Assembly (NCBI RefSeq): GCF_001625215.2
Contig: NC_030384.2
Coordinates: 39,280,390-39,344,389, forward strand
From: Daucus carota subsp. sativus
Taxonomy: Eukaryota; Streptophyta; Magnoliopsida; Apiales; Apiaceae
Length of the DNA: 64,000 bases
Direction of reading: 5' to 3'
The translations under genes were made by a program, and so were the position numbers. Positions 54,675 to 64,000 of the stretch are shown in pieces (the first letter of the stretch is position 1; each line of letters opens with the position of its first letter). A model generated the notes under the pieces. It searched no databases, was not told the origin of the DNA, and worked only from the letters and a program-made list of their open reading frames with translations.

Positions 54675-57600
54675 CTAACTCTGCCGCTGTCTTTTTTTCA
54701 TATGGAACTCATGTGAAGACTCGTACTTGGGTAGGCTGCAAAAATTAAACAAATTAATTTTTTTTTCACAGTGTCTAGAGAAGGCAGAGCAGTCATCTAG
54801 ACAAACAAAACAAGAGCTACATTTCCGAGAACTACTGTAAATTTTGAAAAAAAAAAATGCAAAATAAAAGCATTTCGGCATAAGTTGGAGGCTTGGAGCT
54901 GCATGTACTTTAAAGAATACCTAAAGGAAAGAAGATGAAATCTGCAAAATATCAAAAAGACTACACTTGTACAGGAATGTACCTCTTATATTCACAAGGC
55001 AAGGGATCAGTACATATTTGGGTCTTTATCCATTTTAACCTTTTTCCAACAAACATAACTGGAATAACACCTATGAAAAGAATGGCCCTTTTAACCGAAC
55101 ATATTAAATTTGTGCCTCTTTTCTATGGACACAGATTAGGAAATTGCATATACAACCCTGTTATATACACACCTATACCCATTCATACTCTCATCTTGTT
55201 TCCGTTAACTGCCTTTAGCTGGCAAGGCGTTCTACAAATTTAAAGGACTACTATGAATTATAAATACATGAACGAATTCATACATGCCTCTATATACATA
55301 TATTGACCCTCCATCTCTTTTCCTTGACTGCCTCTCCAGCTTATAAGTGGCCTGCTCTACGGATGTAAACAGAATTTCACAAATAAGATATACATAATCC
55401 ATATCCTCATTAGATTCATAAGGTTCACTCTTTTTCTGTAAAGTTGAACCCCAAGATAACTAGATCTTTATACATAAATTATATACAGTATTCTATTGAA
55501 GCTTTGTGTAAATCTATGTTCATTTTCATATGTGACGAGATGCATTTTTGAGTTAAACAGAGAGATTAGATATGTTACCAGCTACACATCACTGAGATGC
55601 AGATATGATGGAAAATAAAGGCTAAATTAGGACAGTGACATTGAATTTGTGGTAATTTTGTCTTCTATTTGAAACATTCAGCATTACTGCATTCTCAGCA
55701 GATATTCCTCAAATACATTGAGGCATACAAGAAAGTGAAACACAAGGAAAATACTTGAGACTTTTCTCGGTCTAGAACTCATGTGAAGTCTCATATTCAG
55801 GTAGACTGAGATATTAGATCATTGTCTGTAATAGTTCCAGAGTAATTTATGAGTTGAACAAACTTCAGCTACTTTCTGAGAGATCGCTTACGAGGTTATT
55901 AAGACAAGCATACAGATTTGAGTTGATATCAGCCGGAACTGAACTAGCTTTAAAAGCATATGCTGTATTTATTAAAGACAAAATATATATGGTTTTGAAA
56001 CGTTTTTAAAGACAAAATATATATGGTTTTGAAACGTTTAAAGTTATAGCAAATCACCTCTTGGGATTGCAAGGCAAGGGATCAGTCCAGAAATATTCTG
56101 CATCAAGCGCATCTTCAGCAGATATTCTCTACAGAAGTTAAAACGAGACAATGAGGAAATTTTCAATTTAAAAGCTTGACAATTAAATGAGAAAACTCTT
56201 ACATTTGATATATAGTAGTGCAGTGACCAAGTATTGTAGAATCTAGATATAATACTAAATTACTGGATAACCCTCCTCCACATGGCACTTTTACTGCTTT
56301 TAAAATGGAAACAATAAGATAAAGTAAAACAAAGGTCTTTCGAAATTCAAACTACAATTTCTCTCTGACCGCACCAATTCCATGGATACAAGTGAGGTAA
56401 CTACAAAAAAGTGAAAAATCAGAATACAAAATTATATGTCACATAACCGCGTGCTTGCAACATAACCATCTTTACCCTTGATTTTAAAAAATCATATGCT
56501 TGTAAGAAAAAAGCTCCATAAACTTGTTCACTACCCAACAGACAGCAAAAAAACACTACGAATCCATACTTCACTAGCAAATAACAGCCCTACGATCAAC
56601 TAAGAGTATGTGCCTCGATACCCCCAAATCTAGGCAAGGAAGAAATATGGAACTAAGCAATATAGCACCATAATTAATGCTGCAATTTCCAGAAAGCCAA
56701 CACTCCAACTAAACAAGCACTTTATACGCACACAGTCAAAAAACTTCCTGCTACCATCCCTCAAAACTTAAATTTAAATGCTCAAATTGGAGGTCTGCAC
56801 GAGATAAACCCTTCAACAATCAGTCATGTGTCCTCATCCCAAAGCCCAAGACCTCCACATAGAAACCCTCGAAATGTTTTTAATTAAGTTCACAATTTAT
56901 ATTTGAGCAACTTAAAGAAAAGAATTAGCAAGGAAGAGACCAGATCAGTAATTAGAGCACTTTGGCTTGTGTTCACTTCACCATGAACCTATGTAGCTTC
57001 ACATAATTGAATAACAATATAACTGAAGCCTTATTTTGTTCACATTGAAGTTCATCACAAGTTGCACAGCTAAGGAGTCATTAATGAACAGATACACATC
57101 CAACGGTGTTCACAAATAGTTTTTAGACTAGGACTTGCAAGTTTTACTAATATGCCAAACAAAAGCTATACCTGTGCTGGATCCAGAGTAAGCATTTTCT
57201 CCAGTAAATCAATAGCATAACTATCAACTCTGTAAAACATGTGAAACATTATAGCAATTGAAATCCATCATGCTATGAGATGAAACCATTTACATTTATA
57301 TTTTCATTCACTTAACTGCCTAAACGTCTTCCGGACTCACCTCTTCATATGCCTTTCCGGCATGAGCTTGTTATACCAGGGAGTTGTAGACACTCCAGGC
57401 CAGTTAATCTCATCAGGAGTTCCACAAAGCTTAAATATCTTTTTCAACTGGTCGGGCTACAAAAATTCAATGAGTGCATATCAACTTAATGGAGCAGTGG
57501 AGTACATGACAAACAGGGTAAAATTTGTATATTTATTTTCCTTGTGTAACAATGTGATTGAAAAATGATTACCTAAACGAAGACTACAATTTAGTCCCAG

Positions 57601-59512
57601 ACTTAAGAGGCAATAATCAATATAATTAAGGAGCATTAAAGGCGAAGGACACCATTAGAGTGAGCTATTGAACTTGGATGAACTCAAGGGGCAACAATTT
57701 AATATTGTCATGGATCAGTCAGCAGACTTTCATCAGTATAGATGACATCACATGACACAGTATGAGGAAGTGATTGAAATTTCATAATGATTAGCAAAGA
57801 AGCATGTGCAGAAAATATCTCCAGATGATGCCTCTTTACTAGCAGCATTATATGTATCAAAGGAAGAAAAAAATTATTAACATAGAAGATCTCGCAGCTT
57901 CACCATATTAACATAATCAGCTGATTACATATCAGTTCAAGACTCCGAGCAGTGAAAGTTTGCAAGGTGCATGTTATAGCAGGTTCCAAGAATAAATAAT
58001 ATTTCCATTGGTACATGCTATGGTACTTTGCTAAGATGTACCTACTGGAAAAAGAATAAGTATAGACAAGAAGACCTCAGCTCTTCCGGGTAAAACTATT
58101 TTCCCTTGCAAAAGCTCGGCAAAGATACAACCGACTGACCACATGTCAACAGCTGGACCGTACTTGGTAACGCCAAGAAGTAACTCTGAAGGTCTGCTCA
58201 AACAAAAAGCTATCAAATCAGATTTTTAGTGTCTTTCCAAGTCTTGCATAAGCACAATAAGTTATTATTATCATATTCAAATGTCTACCTGTACCACAGT
58301 GTAATTACTTGATTTGTGAGATCTACACTGTGATTATAAGAAAATGACCTAGATAGACCAAAATCTGCAAGCTTTAAGTTACCCTGGTTATCAAGGAGAA
58401 GATTCGAACCTGGAAGGAAAAGTATTAGATGGAAAAATTTCTTCACAAATAATTAGATAACGTAAGACAATACGAAAATTTCAGATAGAAATTACTCTTA
58501 ATATCCCGGTGAAGAATTCGATTGACATGACAGTAATGAAGCCCTGCCAGTAGTTGCTTCATATAACACTGCAAACAGATACTCTCAGCAATCTAAAAGT
58601 TCAAAATTGATTATGATAAACATCGTCGCGGATCATCTATTTTGCAATACCTTAATTTGAGGAACTGTAAATCTTGATCCAGAACGAAGAACAAGCCCTG
58701 CTAGGTCATGATCCATGTACTCAAAAACCATGTAAATATCTCCTTTATACTTATTATCACCTTCTGTGATTTCATAAAAGATACATATTAATAACTTGTG
58801 TCAGACACTCACATCTACTAAAATGAGAAGAAGATAATACAAGACAACCAAGACCCAGATCAAGGCAACACTACATATATCCGATTAAAGCTAACACGGT
58901 ATTCTACTCACCTGGCATCGCTCACTTATCCCTTTCTGGACCAATTAAGAATTGGAACATATAGTAAAAAAAACTAGAACTCGAAACATTACATTCACAT
59001 ACATCACTTTAAATACACACCTGCAGATGTCACAATCTCTTTCAACCTGGTTACGTTTTCATGTTGCAGCTTCATCAGTATCTTAATTTCACGAATTGCA
59101 CTAACGGGAAACTTGCGCGAAAAATAACATATTCAGATATTAAATTCAGAAAACCACAAGCACTAAACAATTAGAGAATGAAGAAAATAATTACCCCTGG
59201 TAACCCTTTATTCATGATGAGTTTCTTCAAGGCGACAATTTCTCCTGTTGCACAATCTTTAGCTACGTACACTAGACTAAAAAACAACATAGACAAAAGA
59301 AAAGCAATTATAAACAAAGACATTGATTCTTGATTATGAAAACAACAGAGTCGATTAAAAATCAATATGGTGAAGAAAATTTGTCGTTGAGAGTGATACC
59401 CATAAGTGCCTTGGCCAATCTGTTGCAATTTCTCGTAAGAGTTTTCGAGATTTCGAGAACCAAATCTGGGAGATTCTTGTAAATTCAAAACGCCATACTC
59501 TGCTGCACACAT
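54675..59512 (-). CDS. CDKC-like kinase paralogue with remodelled splicing and no Gly-rich tail
   Basis: Exons align one to one with the CDKC gene at 21-27 kb: 59400-59512, 59195-59276, 59021-59111, [30-nt exon 4 lost], 58651-58763, 58496-58568, 58289-58409, 58076-58193, 57341-57456, 57172-57229, 56058-56128, then last exon 54675-54735 or 55772-55805. The exon 4 equivalent (58916-58945) has a destroyed acceptor (CAG to TTG) and an internal stop, but skipping its 30 nt keeps frame. In exon 9 a CGG codon became TGA, yet this created a donor (AG|GTGAGT) that shortens the exon by 24 nt in phase. The result is an open frame of 338 aa (distal last exon) or 329 aa (proximal). Core motifs survive: GQGTYG, VALKK, HRDIKSSN, DFGLS. 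PITAIRE has become PVSAIRE, PPE has become PSE, and the Gly-rich tail is absent. It is a diverged gene or an expressed pseudogene. Confidence 0.7.
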
Positions 59513-60483
59513 CTTTCTTCTGCAATGCCAAATTTAACTAGGGTCTTTTATACTATTCTCCTCTCGTTTAAAGCCAGGTAAAACTGTATATTTATCAAGA
59601 AAAATATAAAACCTCCAGATAAAGAAATATGAAGATATTGAGCCTTTGTGTGATGTCTCAAAATAGTGCTGGCAAAAAGTGATGTCGTTATTAATGAATG
59701 GGGAGTTCTGTTAAAATCATTGTGCTGTTTTTGATGGGAAGTTCTGTTATAACATGGTGTTTTCTGAGATAGTGTACTGTTGTACTCTGAAATAGTGGTG
59801 GCAAATTGGGGTAATATCAGAAAACCCGACCCAAATAAGACTACTTCAACCCGATTTACTGAAATAAGATCCAAAATGACTAGAAAATTGATCAGAAATG
59901 AATCCAAAATTATTATTTCATTTTTAAAAATTTCAATTTTCAGTTTTATTCAATTTTAAATGATTTTATCTTGATCTAAAATCTGTTTTATTGCTAAAAC
60001 GAACACGACCTGTTAACCGAAATTGTCACTCAAACCATTATAAATATTAGTAGTTATTTAATAATTTTTTTTGATATTTACATAAATATAATTTCAGATA
60101 ATTATTATTTTTTAAATGGGGACTGTAAAATTGTTCGAAATTAATAGTATATTTTAGTTAATAAAATTTATCCAGAGAGAGCTTAACCTTTTTTTGCTTC
60201 AAGAAAGAGAGTGAACTGAATATTTCAAAACAAAACAGCCATGCATGATTTATTTTGAAAATTCTGAATCAAGCCATGACAATTGCCATGGAGATGACCT
60301 TAGTACATGCCAACTTGAAAATCAACTAATACTAATTTTACTAAATCCACCTTGTCTGACCTGAGCTTACATATCAGAAATGTTTGTAAGAAATATTGAG
60401 AGGGAAGTAGCTAAAGAATGTATTTAAAATAGAAAACTGAAAGTTCATTTGTTCAAAATTGTAATATTGCTGCGATTCTTCTC
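59513..60483. other. Intergenic, no gene seen
   Basis: This is the promoter side of the CDKC-like paralogue and the 3' flank of the deubiquitinase gene. A 119-codon minus-strand frame (59548-59907) has no recognisable feature. Confidence 0.5.
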
Positions 60484-62153
60484 TCAACTTGGGATGCCAC
60501 TTCCGGCATCAACTCCTTCATAAAACAAGATATACCCATGATCTGTATTACTAGAATACTCCTGCGCTGACCCGAAGAATGTCTGCACAGCTGACTCATC
60601 AATCATTTCCACATTTTCGTCATCAAAGAACAACCAGTGATTATGGCTTTTCACAAGGCTGACGTAATGTCCATGGTTGGGCCCACTCCCAACATGAACG
60701 ACTACAGCAAACAGGGAATACTCAGCATCTGCATCCTCCACTGTATTGCTCAGCTTCAGCTCTAGTGGGAACACAACACGATACGATAACTTCTTGTACC
60801 TTGAAAGCTGCTCTATGTACTTGAACCGCTTCAGATGAATTACCAAAATCTGTGGAGGTTTCTTTATCTTCATCCTCTTCTGTGCTTCCTGCAAACTGCA
60901 TTCAGATGAGGTTTTTTTTAATCATCAATTTCGGATTTATGCATCAACGGCAATGAAAGAAATATGGATAAGATACATCATACATGCCTAGGTCCAACTT
61001 GCAACAGACGGCACAGAATGTGCAAAGAAAAAAAATCTCCAATTCATCGTATACAGCTCATTTGATACAGGAAGAAGAAGAATCATAGAATAAGTAGTGT
61101 GTACCTGCAACACTTGTCACAAAAGAATTTGTCCTCGGCATTTAAAGTCTCTGTGGAACTGAAGTTTTTTAAACAACTTGTGATTGAACTGTTCTGCTCA
61201 ATATCCAGGCTCAAGTCCAAGAAAGTTTCATCTCTAGCGGTTACTGTTTCACACTGTAAGCACCTTGTTTCGTTCGTGAGTAGACCCTAGAAATTAATGA
61301 TAAAGGGGGCGTGAGAAACTTGGTATGTTACTATATGTACACGTGCATATGCTGTAAATAAACAAGACATCAGGTCAACACAGTATAAAACGAAACATGT
61401 GACTGTGCCTACCAGGCTACCACTGCCTACAATATTATAACCAAGGTGTGTAGTGCATGAAATTGTAAGGTAAGCACTAAGCACTGCCAAGAAAATGAAC
61501 AGAAAAGTGAAATTACTTGAAAGTTTTTGTGCACCCAGGTGACAAGAGGCTCCTTTTGAGCGCCATCAGGATGACCATTTTTTGGTCCGTTCGCTACATT
61601 CTCAGGCGGCGATAAACTTGCGGTATCATTTTTTGCCTTACGAGCCTCCTTCTCCAGTAAGTCGACAAGTTCATTCAATAAATAATTCAAGAACTCATGC
61701 GCGTCCTACAGAAAAAACTTCTAATCAGATCATGCCCTGGTAGTAAAGCTATACCAACAACACAATAAGCCACCACCAGAGACTAAAAAAAATAAGAGAT
61801 CACAGAGAGAGCAGTAGCTAGCACAAATGCAATATTAGGATAATCTAATGCTCTGGAACATAAAAAGAGGTGATATTTAAGTGAAATTAACAATACAAGT
61901 ATTATATTGAGAAAAAGAAGACTAGGAGAGGGAAACAAGGTTTAAAGAGGGAGGGAAGAAAAAAAATATGCAGCTCATTTATACCAGGATACAATATCAA
62001 TTTTTATGTACTTGTATTAATGGTTCAAGCTAGACAAGAAGTGCAGAAGCGTACCTGGTGCATGTAGCTTCGAAAAATCTCATTTTGCTTTTTCAGTTTC
62101 TGTACAAAGCGCTTAGGAGCAATAACGCCTGTCTTCTTCTTCTGTGAACTAAT
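60484..62153 (-). CDS. UBP3/4: Ubiquitin-specific protease, UBP3/UBP4 type, 3' part only
   Basis: UBP3/4 deubiquitinases cleave ubiquitin from proteins and are nuclear; in Arabidopsis they are needed for pollen development. Four exons are readable on the minus strand: 62055-62153 ([20 protein letters not shown]), 61517-61705 ([20 protein letters not shown]), 61105-61286 and 60484-60895. Visible features are the two-part zinc-binding site CLQC and CDKC, the [13 protein letters not shown] stretch and the catalytic His box [12 protein letters not shown] followed by [14 protein letters not shown]. The N-terminal exons with the catalytic Cys box are not found in the remaining 1.8 kb and must lie beyond the right edge. 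The frame is intact to the TGA at 60484. Confidence 0.92.
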
Positions 62154-64000
62154 CTACAAATAAGAATTGTTGACACAAGCAACATCAATGAATATCGAAG
62201 TCGTAACCTTTTACAAATGTGCATGAGAATTGTAGGTGAAGCAATGTCAAGGTCGGGGTACAAAAGGTTTTTATAACAAACAATGACAAAAATGCATAAC
62301 TAAGATCAAAATTGTATAGAAAACAGGAGGAAAGGAGATATTCTGCTTGCCAAATCTGACAACAGATGATTGATGGGAAGAATTCAACCATACCTCTTAT
62401 CTCTGCATCCATATCTATGACTAAATATCTCAACACACAAATCCTGATGCAATTACATGTGTATGTAAAATCTCATAGTATATTGTTTTTCACCATGCAG
62501 TAATTTTCGCTATAGAGGTCAAGGCACATTGAACAAAAAGGATGGTGGAAATAAATCATGACACCAATGTGGTGACACAGAACATAAAAAACAACATTGT
62601 TAACTGCAACAAAAACTGGTCTAATTTAAATTTTTTTAATCAGAGCGTAATTCCGCAATAACTTTGAATACAAGTTTAGCTCACCTGTAATGGAATCTTT
62701 GATAAAGTTTGGTTGCTTTTATGCAAACAGATACTGAAGCAATAATTTTGCATTTATAAATTTATATCATTGACATTAAGCATACATTAACAAATAACAA
62801 GGCATTAAGCGAATTTGCCGGTGGAAAGCTTGAAAGACAGTAGGAAAGTATCTCTATGCGTCCATAAGTCCACAAGCATTCTAAAGGTACAGTATATATC
62901 ACTCTCCTCCTTCAGCCATTTTCTATCACTAGATTCGCAATTAGTCATTATCTTCAGTGACTTGGTGAATACGATATGGTCAAGTCTTTATTGGTCTCCC
63001 CTTCGCTCTTTTGCGCATGCCAAGATATAAGCCTCCATCCACCAAACTGGTGCACTTATCTGTCTACCCCACACATGAGCAGACCATCACTAATGATGCT
63101 CTACCATCTTTTCTTCTATGGGAGCCACCCATTATTCCTAATGTCTCTGTTTTGCACTAATGCGCTCTATAGTCAAACAAGGGCTCTAGAGCCAATGGCC
63201 ATTCCTCTCCTACTGCTCAGGTTGATGGTACATGTTCCAAGGAGGAATGCTATATCATACTAAGTCTAACAGTAAACAAATTGTTTATTTATATAATGAT
63301 TCAGCAACAAAATAAAAATTAGTCATTTTCAGGACACTCAAGGATATTTAATATTCTTAGCCGAAATACATATAGGTGTTTTCTTATCTCATTGGACTAA
63401 TATCAATAAAATTGATACTTGACAGTAGGGATAAATTTTCTCATTAATAGACATTGGCAACGCAAAGCCTTTAACACTATTGATATTAAGTGTCAGACAC
63501 CTAGTTACAAACTCGCAATCTGAATTAGAAGCTACGAAAACAGAGAATAACCCAGCGAAAACCTCTAAATTCAAAATACATCAAAAAATTAACTATAATA
63601 TAAAGCATTCAATTTAAGAGCGATATGTGAAGGCCCCAGAGTGTCAATCAGAAATGAGGAAAAGAACATTTTAAAACCTAATTGCAGCCCAGAACACTAA
63701 ATTAGAGAATGTACACATAATGTTTTTTAAGTATAGCTTAGAAAAAAAAAATAATTTAATCTCACCCTACAGTTGTAGAATACATAAAAAATCATTGATG
63801 CAAAATGAATATCGATACAAAACTGACTTTAATTTTGTTGCTATCCCCGTACAGCAAAGAGCTGTTGTATACATCTCAATAGCATGCAAAACTAAGAATA
63901 CGATTAAAGAGCAACAAACAAACAAAAATACGCTTAAAATAGATTAGCTGGACGGTGATAGTAAATTCTAAAATGAAATCAGACTGTACCAAGCCTACAC
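62154..64000 (-). other. Large intron of the UBP3/4-type gene, continuing past the window
   Basis: No sequence encoding the expected upstream exons (Cys box region) was found here. The stretch is AT-rich and unremarkable. Short frames in it have no recognisable content. Confidence 0.6.

Larger units (their letters stand above)
49197..56104. repeat. Tandem segmental duplication, block 2
   Basis: This is the second copy of the tandem kinase region. It continues without a break into the remaining exons of the CDKC paralogue, so it keeps the original right junction. It differs from block 1 by lacking the 14.7-kb retrotransposon and by carrying a 701-bp MITE (53477-54177). Confidence 0.85.

Overview
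The window is nuclear DNA from a flowering plant, most likely a eudicot. The genes have many introns and plant-specific relatives (RABH1, a BTL3-type carrier, CDKC kinases, a UBP3/4 protease, receptor-like kinases). The intergenic DNA is AT-rich and full of MITEs, and a 14.7-kb Ty3/gypsy element is present. All gene models were built by hand from reading frames and GT/AG splice sites. No transcript data or database searches were available.

Layout. 1-746: a long foldback MITE cut by the window edge. 1915-4881 (+): a RABH1/Rab6 small GTPase gene with a one-base frameshift in exon 1 and a 1.19-kb solo LTR in intron 2. 5115-5899: a hAT-type MITE. 6798-10906 (-): a five-exon gene for a 198-aa putative tail-anchored membrane protein of unknown function. 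11-18 kb: gene-poor DNA with several Stowaway-like MITEs. 18441-20362 (+): a BTL3-like mitochondrial carrier. 21371-27401 (-): a complete 12-exon CDKC (PITAIRE) kinase. 29-56 kb: a tandem segmental duplication carrying two copies of a two-kinase gene. About 54.7-59.5 kb (-): a second, remodelled CDKC gene. 60.5 kb to the right edge (-): the 3' part of a UBP3/4-type deubiquitinase.

The most interesting locus is the duplication. Each copy encodes a membrane-anchored tandem kinase of about 780 aa. It joins a catalytically complete CrRLK1L/FERONIA-like kinase to an RLCK-VII/PBL-like pseudokinase, with no ectodomain. The duplication breakpoint lies inside an exon of the downstream CDKC paralogue. 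It left a 3' fragment of that gene between the two tandem kinases, while the longer copy lies beyond the second one. That CDKC paralogue has lost one cassette exon, uses a shifted splice donor that removes a stop codon, and ends in short alternative last exons. Its frame can still be read through the whole kinase domain.

A very young Tat-clade Ty3/gypsy element (33581-48289, minus strand) sits inside the first duplicated block. Its two 497-bp LTRs look identical and it is flanked by the 5-bp duplication CGTGT. Besides a 1907-codon uninterrupted gag-pol frame it carries four antisense transcription units, each with its own TATA-like box. These are two related short coiled-coil proteins, a three-exon 908-aa protein resembling the plant 'putative gypsy type transposon' family, and a GRF-type zinc-finger protein. 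A 68-bp tandem array with a CCAAT motif in each unit lies upstream of one of these promoters.
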